Source of the DNA: Sideroxydans sp.
GTDB taxonomy: Bacteria; Pseudomonadota; Gammaproteobacteria; Burkholderiales; Gallionellaceae
Reading direction: 5' to 3'
Length of the DNA: 64,000 bases
Assembly: GCA_016124455.1 (NCBI GenBank)
Contig: WGNQ01000013.1
Coordinates: 21,906-85,905, forward strand
In this document: positions 44,907-53,359 of the stretch, one piece after another
How the letters are laid out: each line of letters begins with the position of its first letter
How positions within the stretch are numbered: the stretch's first letter is position 1
Notes under the pieces: model-generated
Seen by the model: the letters and a program-made list of their open reading frames with translations, nothing else
What the model was told of the DNA's origin: nothing
Database searches by the model: none
Program-made: the position numbers and the translations under genes

Positions 44907-45578
44907 TTACTCGAAATAGATAAAGGAATAATCGCCGGTATAGCCGGTCTGCCTGAACCACCACTCCCATTCTTCCGGCGTGCAGAATGCCTCGCAGGTC
45001 ACCTGCCAGTAAAGAAGGTTGGCCTTTTCGACCTCGTTACGATACGACTCCACGCACAGATATTTGTTTTTCTTGCCGACCCGTTCCATTTCGCGCAGCG
45101 CCTTGTCGAGATCGTAATTGTGCAAGTTATGCAGCGTGTTGATAGAAAACACGAAATCAAAGTAGTTGTCCGGGAAAGGCAGACTGCTGGCATTGCCAAC
45201 CTGCAAGCGATCCTTTATTTCTTCCTTGGCATTCTCGATCGCATAGTCGGACACATCGATACCATAAACTTCGACCCCGGGAACCAGCTGCGTCAGCTCA
45301 TAGAGCTGGAAACCTTTACCGCAGCCAATATCCAGGATCTTGTCACCCGGCTTGATCCCATAATGATCGATCATTGCCTGCCCGACTGGCGCCCAGCGTC
45401 CGGGCATGTAACGGTAACCACCATAATTGATGCGGCGATCGCCATCCCAGTAATCGTAAGCCCACTTTTTCGCCAGTTCCGCCGCTTTGGCCTTCGGATA
45501 TTCAGGATCGTTCACCCGTGCCAGATAATCGCGCGTTGTGCTTTTATGTACTGCCGAAAGAAAGTCTATGTAAGCCAT
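44907..45578 (-). CDS. Class I SAM methyltransferase
   Basis: This 223-residue protein has 'ILDIGCGKGFQLYELTQL' as SAM motif I and 'FDFVFSINTLHNL' as motif II, with an unusual leading segment ending 'MPGRWAPVGQAMIDHYG'. It would transfer methyl to a sugar or phosphosugar. It overlaps the phosphotransferase gene by 13 bases, which places it firmly within the transketolase-kinase module. Confidence 0.85.
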   Translation of the reverse strand: MAYIDFLSAVHKSTTRDYLARVNDPEYPKAKAAELAKKWAYDYWDGDRRINYGGYRYMPGRWAPVGQAMIDHYGIKPGDKILDIGCGKGFQLYELTQLVPGVEVYGIDVSDYAIENAKEEIKDRLQVGNASSLPFPDNYFDFVFSINTLHNLHNYDLDKALREMERVGKKNKYLCVESYRNEVEKANLLYWQVTCEAFCTPEEWEWWFRQTGYTGDYSFIYFE

Positions 45579-46588
45579 GTCTTTTCCAGTCTCGTTTTAA
45601 AAAATTGTTGCGCCTTTTCCAGCTGCAGGCCCTTCCTGAGTTCAGGCTCCAGTGTCGGATTGGCAAACCGGCGCCGCTTCGCGGCATCGGGCAGAAATTC
45701 GTTGAGCATAATACAGCACCACTTAACCTGAAATACCGGCAAAAGCAGGCGTGCGCGCACGGCGAGCATTTCCTTGTGTTGCGAGTAACTCAGCGACTCC
45801 ATCAGGAAATCATCGAAATAGTCTGATGAAATGGGCACTGCGGGCTGCGAGAAGAAGTCTCCGATCATTTTTGCCGGATCATCCCACCCTGCATATTCGA
45901 AATCTATGAAGCAGATATCTCCGTTATTCCTCAGAAGAGCGTTATGAAAGCCAAAGTCAGATGGCGAAATACAGCGATCTCCAATATCCAGTTCCGACGG
46001 CAGCGAAACGACCTGGGCTGCGATATTCTTTTTGTGTGTCACCCACACATGCTCAAGCATATCGACAAATGCGCGTGCCTGCCTGTCAACATCAGAATCA
46101 ACCGGCATGTCATGCAGCCTTTGCAGGCGCTTGTCTATGAGCGCAAGATGCTGCTCGATGCTGAAGCAGCCCTCCGAAGCCGTCTGCAGTGTCCGATCCC
46201 GATCCGGACGAGCATTCAGCTCCCGAATGAAACAAGCAGCCTGCATTACGTGTTTACCGGTTAATTCCGCAGAGGACAGCTTTCTACCCTCGACGAATTC
46301 GTATAACCCCATATTCTTCTCGGGACTGCAGTAAATCGGGCGCGGCACGCAATCAAGCCCGATTTTTCGGGCATATGCGAGAAAGGAATATTCGGCCCCG
46401 AGACGGTTCCGCGTATCGTCCGGATGGCTGTAATAAAACTTGGCAAGGTACGTTACTTCCGGAGTGTGGACCGAGAATACCCTGTTATTACCGCCCCCAT
46501 CCACAGCCTGGATATCGACCTCTCCTGCAGGAATACCTGCACCGGAAAGCAAATCTGCGACAGCAGACCTCAACTGCGCGCTTTCCAT
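45566..46588 (-). CDS. APH/choline kinase-fold phosphotransferase
   Basis: This 340-residue protein has the kinase-fold pattern of the aminoglycoside phosphotransferase family: 'VDGGGNNRVFSVH', 'YLAKFYYSHPDD' (ATP Lys), the catalytic 'ISPSDFGFHNALL', in which Ser-Pro-Ser-Asp replaces the usual His-Gly-Asp, and 'FIDFEYAGWDDP' (metal Asp). It probably phosphorylates a sugar or sugar alcohol. ATG at 46588 follows GAGG by 4 bases; it overlaps the HAD gene by 19 bases, so kinase and phosphatase are translated together. Confidence 0.83.
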   Translation of the reverse strand: MESAQLRSAVADLLSGAGIPAGEVDIQAVDGGGNNRVFSVHTPEVTYLAKFYYSHPDDTRNRLGAEYSFLAYARKIGLDCVPRPIYCSPEKNMGLYEFVEGRKLSSAELTGKHVMQAACFIRELNARPDRDRTLQTASEGCFSIEQHLALIDKRLQRLHDMPVDSDVDRQARAFVDMLEHVWVTHKKNIAAQVVSLPSELDIGDRCISPSDFGFHNALLRNNGDICFIDFEYAGWDDPAKMIGDFFSQPAVPISSDYFDDFLMESLSYSQHKEMLAVRARLLLPVFQVKWCCIMLNEFLPDAAKRRRFANPTLEPELRKGLQLEKAQQFFKTRLEKTWLT

Positions 46589-47190
46589 TGATCCTCGAAA
46601 TAAGCTTCGATTTCCTGCCACGACCTGAGTCGTGCGCCTACCTCAACACCATCATGATGGTTTTCCGGATCAAACAGAATGCGTCCGGCACTTTCCGGGA
46701 AACCCTGCATCTGCAGTATTTCCGGCAAATCGTCGATAAAGTAATCGCAGCCGGCCTCGGCGATGCGTGCAATCTTTTCCTCTTTGGTCAATTCGAAGAA
46801 AACCTGGTCCGGCTCGATCAGTCTCTCCCCTGCATTAACCAGAAAACTGTCAACCCAGCCCCTGGCAGCTTCGTGCAAATCGTATTTCGGCCCCATAAAG
46901 GGATGCCTGGTCTTGTGGCTCACGATGGTCATGGCAATGCCATTGTCCCGCGCAAGCCTCATGAATTCTATGGCACCGGGGTAGGCTACGGCATCGCTCA
47001 TCCGTGCCCCATAGACATAACCCTGCATCTCGGTCCAGGCATCTTCATTGCCCATTTTGCGCAAATAGTCCCGCACGGCCAGTTTGGATTGCAGCAGGTC
47101 AGCGGGAACCAGCGATTGCTCGACGGCCACCCGGTAAAACAGGGCGTCATAGCTGACAATCGTATTGTCGAAATCGAATCCGATTCGCAT
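46570..47190 (-). CDS. HAD-superfamily phosphatase-like protein
   Basis: This 206-residue protein starts 'MRIGFDFDNTIVSYD', the HAD nucleophile motif DxDxT, and has 'TIVSHKTRHPF' (motif II Ser region), a Lys around 'LTKEEKIARI', and 'YFIDDLPEIL' (motif IV). It should remove phosphate from a phosphosugar. ATG at 47190 lies 1 base after the transketolase C-subunit stop. A GmhB-like step is possible but the sequence is not a clear GmhB. Confidence 0.82.
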   Translation of the reverse strand: MRIGFDFDNTIVSYDALFYRVAVEQSLVPADLLQSKLAVRDYLRKMGNEDAWTEMQGYVYGARMSDAVAYPGAIEFMRLARDNGIAMTIVSHKTRHPFMGPKYDLHEAARGWVDSFLVNAGERLIEPDQVFFELTKEEKIARIAEAGCDYFIDDLPEILQMQGFPESAGRILFDPENHHDGVEVGARLRSWQEIEAYFEDQWKARS

Positions 47191-47191
47191 G

Positions 47192-48127
47192 CTACTTTGA
47201 TGAACTGCTGAATGCAGCATGAATCTTGTTGGCAATGTTCCCGGCTGTCAGTCCATATTTGGCCCGGGCATATTCCTGGGAACCCACTTCATGCATGAAT
47301 TCGTCATCTGTCCCGAACGAAATGAGGCGTCCCTTCATTTTTTCATCCTGGCTGGCCAGCCACTCGGCGATGCCTCCATAAAGACCGCCAATACGGCTGT
47401 GCTCCTCCACAACTGCGACAACCGGGTAGCTGGAAAGTATGTCGCCCAGCGCCTTTTCATCAAGCGGCTTGATCGTGTGGAAACTCTCAACCCTGGCTGT
47501 TATGCCCGCAGCGGCAAGCATCTCTGCCGCTTCCAGTACGGTCGGCATGAGTGTGCCGGTACCAATCAGGCAAACGTCCGAGCCCTCGCGAACGGTGATC
47601 GAACGGCCTATCTCGAAATTATCGTCATTCTTCGGAATGATTTGCTCGCCCTTTTTCCCGATCCGGATATAGACCGGCCCATCCTGCTTGAGGGCCGCCC
47701 GTATGCACTGTCGCAATTCCACCTCGTCAGCCGGAGCCATAACCGTCATGTTTGGCAGCACCCGCAATATCGCCAGGTCTTCGCATGAATGGTGCGTGGG
47801 CCCAAGTTCTGCGTAGGATAGCCCCGAACCGGTTCCCACTATAATGATCGGCACATTGTGATAACACGCGTCGACTCGTATCTGTTCATAACAGCGTGTC
47901 GTGGTAAAAGGGGTAATGGTGTACACAATAGGGCGCAATCCGGAAAGCGCCATGCCGGCCGCCACGCCCATCATGTTCGCCTCCGCAATGCCGCAATTGA
48001 AGAAACGCCCTTCGTTCTTATCCTTGAATTTATCGAACAGCTTGTTGCCGATATCCCCTGATAAAAGCACTAAGCGTGGATCGTCAACCCCAAGTCTGGT
48101 GAGCTCGTCAGCAAATGCATTTCTCAT
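47192..48127 (-). CDS. Transketolase C-terminal subunit
   Basis: The 311-residue protein is the pyrimidine-binding and C-terminal half of transketolase: 'FFNCGIAEANMMGVAAGMAL' (Glu that activates ThDP), 'YTITPFTTTRCYEQIR', 'GSGLSYAELGPTHHSCEDLA' and 'ESFHTIKPLDEKAL'. It pairs with the N-terminal half encoded just upstream (4-bp overlap). Split transketolases are known from many specialised clusters. It would move two-carbon ketol units between phosphosugars. Confidence 0.93.
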   Translation of the reverse strand: MRNAFADELTRLGVDDPRLVLLSGDIGNKLFDKFKDKNEGRFFNCGIAEANMMGVAAGMALSGLRPIVYTITPFTTTRCYEQIRVDACYHNVPIIIVGTGSGLSYAELGPTHHSCEDLAILRVLPNMTVMAPADEVELRQCIRAALKQDGPVYIRIGKKGEQIIPKNDDNFEIGRSITVREGSDVCLIGTGTLMPTVLEAAEMLAAAGITARVESFHTIKPLDEKALGDILSSYPVVAVVEEHSRIGGLYGGIAEWLASQDEKMKGRLISFGTDDEFMHEVGSQEYARAKYGLTAGNIANKIHAAFSSSSK

Positions 48128-48945
48128 GCCCCAACTCCAAGCTCTTTGTGCGCCAAGGCAAGCTCCTCCGCTGAAGGTATCCGGTAATGCCAGTTATTGT
48201 CGTCTTCCATGAAAGAAACCCCCTTGCCCTTGACCGTATGCGCGACGACAGCAACCGGTTTACCTTTGCTGTTTTTCTTCCTGGACAGCACCTCAACCAG
48301 CTGCCCCATATCGTGGCCGTCTATTTCGCACGCATCCCAGCCGAAGGCGCGCCACTTGTCCACCAGCGGGTTCAGCGCCAACACTTCCTCGCTGCGCCCC
48401 GTTGCCTGCCATTTATTGAAGTCAATAAATACTGTGAGGTTGTCGACCCGTTGTGCCGCCGCCATCATGGCTGCCTCCCAGATGGAGCCCTCATTGCACT
48501 CTCCGTCACCCAGCAGTGCCACCACCTGGTAGTTTCTGTTCTGCGCCCGGCCGGCCAGTGCCATTCCCAGCGCAATCGGCAATCCATGGCCAAGCGAGCC
48601 GGTAGCAGCTTCTATTCCCGGCAAATGATCCGGTGTCGGAGGATGTTCGGCAAAAATTCCTCCGTCCTGCCCATATGACTCAAGCGCCGCCTCCGGATAG
48701 AAACCTTTCCTGGCCAATATCTGGAACAGTGTTGGCGCTCCATGCCCTTTGCTCAGGATGAACCGATCCCGGCCCGGATCTTTCGGTTTTGCGGGATCGA
48801 TTCGCAGGCTATGAAAGTACACGGCCACCATGATATCCACGCACGAAAGACAGGACCCCAGATGCGGAGTCTTCGTTTTATGCGAATTCGCAATGATGCG
48901 GCCTCGAATTTCGCGTGCAATTCCCTGCAATTCTTCCAGTTCCAT
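48124..48945 (-). CDS. Transketolase N-terminal subunit
   Basis: This 273-residue protein is the pyrophosphate-binding half of transketolase: 'SKGHGAPTLFQILARKG', 'ATGSLGHGLPIALGMALAGR' and the ThDP/Mg motif 'LLGDGECNEGSIWEA' ending with 'IDFNKWQATG'. Together with the 47192 subunit it makes one full active site. Position between an SDR and the HAD/kinase pair suggests a role in making an unusual sugar, not in the general pentose phosphate pathway. Confidence 0.93.
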   Translation of the reverse strand: MELEELQGIAREIRGRIIANSHKTKTPHLGSCLSCVDIMVAVYFHSLRIDPAKPKDPGRDRFILSKGHGAPTLFQILARKGFYPEAALESYGQDGGIFAEHPPTPDHLPGIEAATGSLGHGLPIALGMALAGRAQNRNYQVVALLGDGECNEGSIWEAAMMAAAQRVDNLTVFIDFNKWQATGRSEEVLALNPLVDKWRAFGWDACEIDGHDMGQLVEVLSRKKNSKGKPVAVVAHTVKGKGVSFMEDDNNWHYRIPSAEELALAHKELGVGA

Positions 48946-48959
48946 TTTGCAATCAGCCT

Positions 48960-49958
48960 TTATGGTTTGTGGACATAGTCCCAGGGCTCGTTCTTCAGAT
49001 CATCAAGATTCGACTTTACCCATTCAATGCAATCATCCAGCCCCTCGTCCAGTGAAACTCTGTCCTTCCATCCAAGACTCTGTCGAATTTTTGAGCTGTC
49101 CAGCATATATGCAGCATCCTTCCCGAGCCGTTCACCGACCACCTCTACATGCGCGTTAAAATCCACGCCCATCTTCTGGCAAATGCGCTCCACCAGTTCG
49201 CGCACGGTAACAATCTCATTGGTCGAAATGTGATAGGTCTCGCCCAGCGCGCCTTGAGTGGCAACCAGATGCGTTGCGCTCGATACGTCATCCATATGGA
49301 TGAACGACCTCTTTGAGTGCCCACCTCCGTGAAGCTGGAGCTTCTTGCCGGTCAGGATCGACAGCATCGTTCTCGGAATGATTCTGTACAGTTGCTGGCC
49401 CGGGCCATAAACATTGGCTGCACGGGTGAATACGACGGGAAATTTGTAGGCCTCAAAAAAAGTCTTCAGGCTCATATCTGCAGCCGCGCGCGAAACTGCA
49501 TAGGGCGTGCTGGGGTTGAAGGGCGTATCTTCCTTGATAAAGCCATCAGTGCTGCCGTAGACCTCGGGCGTGGTTACGTGAACGTACTTGCTGAGGAAAT
49601 CGCAATGCCTCAGCCGGTCATGCAGACGAACTGTGGATACCACGTTCGTCATGAACCAGTGATCCGGATTCTGCCAGCTCTGGGCCACCATGCTTTGTGC
49701 GGCAAAGTTAACGACATAGGCCGGCTTTTCGCTGTTTATCAAAGCCATTAGTTCGTCCAGATTCTGGTTCAGGTCATAGTTGTAAAATCTGAACCCCGCA
49801 TCCTTGCCATGCCACCGGTACGGGAGGAACGCCTTGTGCGGTTCCGGCGAACGGCTTGTTCCGAGCACGGTATTTCCCTGTTCAAGCAGAAAGTCAACGA
49901 AGCTGGCTCCAGAAAAAGAGTTACTGCCGATAATGAGATATTTTTCCTGGTTTGCCAT
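48960..49958 (-). CDS. NAD-dependent nucleotide-sugar epimerase/dehydratase (SDR)
   Basis: The 332-residue extended SDR has 'YLIIGSNSFSGASFVDFL' (Rossmann), 'VNFAAQSMVAQSWQNPD', the catalytic 'VTTPEVYGSTDGFI' and 'STPYAVSRAAADMSL'. The YxxxK Lys is Arg here, and the TDE of 4,6-dehydratases reads TPE, so dehydratase chemistry is uncertain. Late motifs 'RSFIHMDDVSSAT' and 'ISTNEIVTV' are standard. It sits between the SIS isomerase and the split transketolase. Confidence 0.85.
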   Translation of the reverse strand: MANQEKYLIIGSNSFSGASFVDFLLEQGNTVLGTSRSPEPHKAFLPYRWHGKDAGFRFYNYDLNQNLDELMALINSEKPAYVVNFAAQSMVAQSWQNPDHWFMTNVVSTVRLHDRLRHCDFLSKYVHVTTPEVYGSTDGFIKEDTPFNPSTPYAVSRAAADMSLKTFFEAYKFPVVFTRAANVYGPGQQLYRIIPRTMLSILTGKKLQLHGGGHSKRSFIHMDDVSSATHLVATQGALGETYHISTNEIVTVRELVERICQKMGVDFNAHVEVVGERLGKDAAYMLDSSKIRQSLGWKDRVSLDEGLDDCIEWVKSNLDDLKNEPWDYVHKP

Positions 49959-49960
49959 GA

Positions 49961-50539
49961 TTATTTAGCCAACGAATTATTTTTATAAAGCCACTGCATT
50001 ACCATGTGACCAACGACCAGTTGCATATCTTCTGCTATTTGCATGTCGTCTATTTCGAAATGGATGGGGACGTCGGCCAGCTCTTTTGCCTTACCACCGG
50101 AAAAACCGAGCACCGCAAAACTCCTCATACCCATTTCCTGCGCCTGCTCTAGCGCTTTAACAATATTGGGCGAATTCCCACTACCCGACAACGCAATCAG
50201 GATATCCCGCTCCCGGGCCAACACCGCCAACTGATGGGAAAAAATATCCTCATAGCCCTGATCGTTTGCCAAACAGGTAACAACCGAGCTATTAGCAGGC
50301 AGTGCAGTAACACGTAGCGCGTGCCCTTTTTCTTTCGAAATACCATACAGCAGATCATTCGCAAGGTGGATGGCATTACCGGCACTCCCGCCGTTGCCGC
50401 AAAGGAACACCTGCCGCCCCTCTTTCCAACACTCAAGAAGCTCGTTGGCAAGCACCCCCACACCTCCCCAGTCTGCGCCTGACAATGCAGCCTGCAAACG
50501 ACGGGAATAATCAAAAAATTCGTCGGTAGGTAGCATCAT
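49961..50539 (-). CDS. GmhA-like SIS-domain phosphosugar isomerase
   Basis: This 192-residue SIS protein has 'QVFLCGNGGSAGNAIHLAND', the phosphate-binding glycine-serine loop of GmhA, then 'SVVTCLANDQGYEDIFSHQL' and 'DILIALSGSGNSPNIVKAL', and a C-terminal 'EDMQLVVGHMVMQWL'. GmhA converts sedoheptulose-7-phosphate to heptose-7-phosphate. ATG at 50539 overlaps the upstream stop. Its presence beside a transketolase, which can make sedoheptulose-7-phosphate, is the main hint for a heptose-like product. Confidence 0.87.
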   Translation of the reverse strand: MMLPTDEFFDYSRRLQAALSGADWGGVGVLANELLECWKEGRQVFLCGNGGSAGNAIHLANDLLYGISKEKGHALRVTALPANSSVVTCLANDQGYEDIFSHQLAVLARERDILIALSGSGNSPNIVKALEQAQEMGMRSFAVLGFSGGKAKELADVPIHFEIDDMQIAEDMQLVVGHMVMQWLYKNNSLAK

Positions 50540-51474
50540 TTGGCCGACTGCTGCTGCATACATTTGAGGTTGTAATAGCGCTCCTCATCCTTGAGTACGC
50601 CAGCATGATATTTCTCAATAATTTCGCGAATCGCATCTTCGACTTTTTTCTTGGGCTTAAATCCCGCCGCCAATAACTTGTCGGAATTCACCCGATACGA
50701 GCGAGGATCATTTGAGGGGGTTACAACGATTTCTGCTGGAACATGACGTATCACCATATTGGCGATGTCCAGAATCGAAATATTTTCAAATCCTGCATTA
50801 TAAATTCCTGTTACTTCCGGATGATCAAGCAGGAACAGATAACAGTCTGTTATGTCGTCGATGTGAATGTTCGGTCGAACCTGATTACCCCCAAATACAG
50901 TTATTTTCCCCTTTGTCAGGGCCTGCATTGTCAGCATGTTGACCGAAACATCAAGCCGCATTCTGGGCGAATATCCGCAAACGGTCGCCGGGCGGATGAT
51001 CTGCACTGCCAGCTTATCCGCGTAACTGAGAAGAACCCGCTCAGCCACCATTTTTGTCTTGTTGTATTCCGAGATGGGCTTGAGCTCCAGGTCTTCCGTA
51101 ACCTGCGCTTCTTCCTTGACCCCGTATACGCTGCCGGAAGAAGCATAGATGAAGCGTTTGACGCCTTTCCTTGCCGCCTTGTCGGCAAGCTGCATAGTTG
51201 CCAGCGCACTAATTTCCCAAGTCAATTTCGGATCCAGGTCGCCGCATGGGTCATTTGCCACCGAAGACAAGTGAATTATGGCGTCCACACCGGAAAGGTC
51301 GATGGCCTCAATATCGCGCACATCCCCCTGAATGATTTTCAGTTTTGGATGCGGCTCAAGAAAATTCCCAAACCACATAATATCCAAAGCAATAACTTCA
51401 TGGCCGAGTTTAAGCAACTTGGGCACTAGAACCGTTCCCTTATATCCGCATGCGCCCGTAACCAATATTCTCAC
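50536..51474 (-). CDS. NAD-dependent sugar epimerase/dehydratase (SDR), GTG start
   Basis: This 312-residue extended SDR begins with 'RILVTGACGYKGTVLVPKLL' after a GTG start at 51474. AAGGGG lies 6-7 bases upstream, while the longer frame with a TTG start (51498) would run through that site. Catalytic residues appear in 'YASSGSVYGVKEE' and 'SEYNKTKMVAERVL' (YxxxK). It is often found next to SIS genes in LPS clusters. It probably modifies the nucleotide sugar made from the SIS/HldE-like steps. Confidence 0.83.
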   Translation of the reverse strand: MRILVTGACGYKGTVLVPKLLKLGHEVIALDIMWFGNFLEPHPKLKIIQGDVRDIEAIDLSGVDAIIHLSSVANDPCGDLDPKLTWEISALATMQLADKAARKGVKRFIYASSGSVYGVKEEAQVTEDLELKPISEYNKTKMVAERVLLSYADKLAVQIIRPATVCGYSPRMRLDVSVNMLTMQALTKGKITVFGGNQVRPNIHIDDITDCYLFLLDHPEVTGIYNAGFENISILDIANMVIRHVPAEIVVTPSNDPRSYRVNSDKLLAAGFKPKKKVEDAIREIIEKYHAGVLKDEERYYNLKCMQQQSAK

Positions 51475-51508
51475 GTCAATCCCCTTGTACAGTGTCAATC
51501 AACAAAAA

Positions 51509-52222
51509 TCACAAATTTTCAATTTCAACCAAATGTCCGTGCTCCAGATGGAAGAGCCGGTTGCAGTTGCTCTCAAGGAGCTTTCTGTCGTGTGAAGCTA
51601 AAACGAGAATCTTGGCCGAGTCAAGCATTTCCTGGAGTCTTGCCTGTGCCTTTTTTGAAAAGGCCTCATCCCCTACGCTCAGCCATTCATCCATCAGAAC
51701 GATGTCCGCCTTGACCGCCGTAGCCACGGCAAAGGGTACGCGCATGTGCATCCCGCTTGAGTAGGTGCGCAATGGCATCGACAGAAATTCGCCTAGCTCG
51801 GTAAACTCGGTAATTTCCGGCATTAGCTTGTCGATTTCCTTGGGCCCAAGTCCCATGAGAGTACACATCATGACGATGTTTTCGTAACCGTTAGCCTCTC
51901 CTTCCATTCCCAGCGAAATACTCAACATCGAAGCTACCGATCCTTCCATGTCGAGCGTCCCGGAGATCGGTTCGTATCCCCCTGCCAGCACACGGAGCAG
52001 GGTACTCTTCCCGGAACCGTTATGCCCCAGCAATCCAATCCGGTCTCCCTCCCCGATTTCGAAACTTAGACCATTAAGTGCTCGAACCACTACCTTGTCT
52101 GCCGAATCCTTGGCGAGACTGCCTCCGGTTGCAGAATGCAACACGGTGTTTTTCAAGGAGCGACTTGCTGCCCCATAGATGGGGAAGTCGACAATCAGGT
52201 TCTTTGCGCTAATATGGGCCAT
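51509..52222 (-). CDS. wzt: Polysaccharide ABC exporter ATPase (Wzt-like, short)
   Basis: The 237-residue ATPase has Walker A 'GLLGHNGSGKSTLLRVL', the ABC signature 'RTYSSGMHMRVPFA', Walker B 'IVLMDEWLSVGDEAF' and a His-loop 'LASHDRKLL'. The pattern is that of Wzt/TagH exporters of polysaccharides. It ends right after the ATPase domain, so it lacks the carbohydrate-binding C-terminus that long Wzt proteins use to recognise a capped chain. It is 6 bases from the Wzm-like permease gene. Confidence 0.92.
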   Translation of the reverse strand: MAHISAKNLIVDFPIYGAASRSLKNTVLHSATGGSLAKDSADKVVVRALNGLSFEIGEGDRIGLLGHNGSGKSTLLRVLAGGYEPISGTLDMEGSVASMLSISLGMEGEANGYENIVMMCTLMGLGPKEIDKLMPEITEFTELGEFLSMPLRTYSSGMHMRVPFAVATAVKADIVLMDEWLSVGDEAFSKKAQARLQEMLDSAKILVLASHDRKLLESNCNRLFHLEHGHLVEIENL

Positions 52223-52228
52223 AGCTAG

Positions 52229-53032
52229 TTAGAGCCAATATGCAATTCGGGCACGAAACCTCGAGAACAACGACAGTGTAGCGATCGATCCGATAACTGC
52301 AACACCGGATACTACGCCCCACGATAGTAGCGAGGCGCTTTTGCCCAGCAGCGGATTCCTGATGATTTCTACTAAATGAAATAGCGGATTGATTTGTGCA
52401 ATCCATTGATGGCGCCCCAACATCTCCGGTTTCCAGAAGATTGGTGTAAGAAAGAAAGCAATCTGGAGCAAGCTGGCAATGATCTGGGGTATGTCCCTGA
52501 AACGCGCACATAACATACCCAACATCAATCCTATCCAGACGGAATTTATGAGCAGGAGCAGCAAGCCCGCCACTGCCAGCAGTGTTGACACACTCACTTC
52601 AAATGGCATCAGGATGTATACAATGAGCAAAATCGCAAGATTATGTATGAAGATTATCATGTTGCGCCAGATTACTCTGTAGACATAAATCGAGAGAGGC
52701 AGCCTGGTCTGTTTGATATGACCCTCGGCAGCAATAAACACCTGGCAGGAATCGTTGATTATTGCGTTGATCAACTGCCAGGCAATCAGACTGGCGGCAA
52801 CAAAGGCCACGTAGCCGGCTGTGGGCTGCCCGAACAGGCGACCATAAAGCGGTCCCATGCCTGCAACCATAACGCCTGTACTAATGGTCAGCCACCATGG
52901 ACCAAGGGCCGAACGGCGGTAGCGTTGCTTGATATCCTGCCAGCCGAGCATGGTCCAGATTTTGTGCCCCCCAAAACCTGACGCAATGTCATTTAGCGCT
53001 TTGGACAGTGGTGAAATAACTTGTGTGGTCAT
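52229..53032 (-). CDS. wzm: Polysaccharide ABC exporter permease (Wzm-like)
   Basis: The 267-residue permease has about six membrane helices and the ABC-2 type features 'WQDIKQRYRRSALGPWWLTIS' and 'FRDIPQIIASLLQIAFFLTP'. This is the family that exports O-antigen and capsule chains built on undecaprenyl pyrophosphate. It begins the minus-strand sugar module and is preceded by a 327-bp gap, so a promoter is expected upstream. Confidence 0.92.
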   Translation of the reverse strand: MTTQVISPLSKALNDIASGFGGHKIWTMLGWQDIKQRYRRSALGPWWLTISTGVMVAGMGPLYGRLFGQPTAGYVAFVAASLIAWQLINAIINDSCQVFIAAEGHIKQTRLPLSIYVYRVIWRNMIIFIHNLAILLIVYILMPFEVSVSTLLAVAGLLLLLINSVWIGLMLGMLCARFRDIPQIIASLLQIAFFLTPIFWKPEMLGRHQWIAQINPLFHLVEIIRNPLLGKSASLLSWGVVSGVAVIGSIATLSLFSRFRARIAYWL

Positions 53033-53359
53033 TTCTCGATAGCTTCCCCGGCAACAAGCGATGGATCAACTGTATTGTGCATTTCTATTAGGAACAGATT
53101 AATTAAGGTGACGTCAATGGTGGTTGGTTGCTATTCTAAAAAAGGCTCGGCACAGCACCTCGGGTAACTACAACGACTTTCAGGCTCTGAATTAAGCCAC
53201 TCAACCAAGTAAGGCTGCCAACTTGTACCAAGCCATCAACAAACTTCCTTTCGAGAGCCGACGCCATTGTAAGCGTTCGCGCTTAAACTGTCGAAAAATC
53301 CATTGCATTTAAGAGTTGCCTTGATTCTCATCGTAGCTCAGTACGATAGTTGACTAGTA
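53033..53359. other. Intergenic region before the Wzm/Wzt genes
   Basis: No gene is supported. A minus-strand TTGACG (53112-53117) could be a -35 for the wzm transcript but no good -10 is seen 16-18 bases away. An 8-base palindrome TGACGTCA overlaps it (53110-53117), and a 6-bp hairpin with a TTCG loop lies at 53270-53285; neither has an assignable function. Confidence 0.4.

Noticed and set aside
53270..53285. TTCG-loop hairpin in the gap before wzm
   Set aside because: Stable-looking but only 6 bp, without a U-run or a second copy; no function can be assigned.
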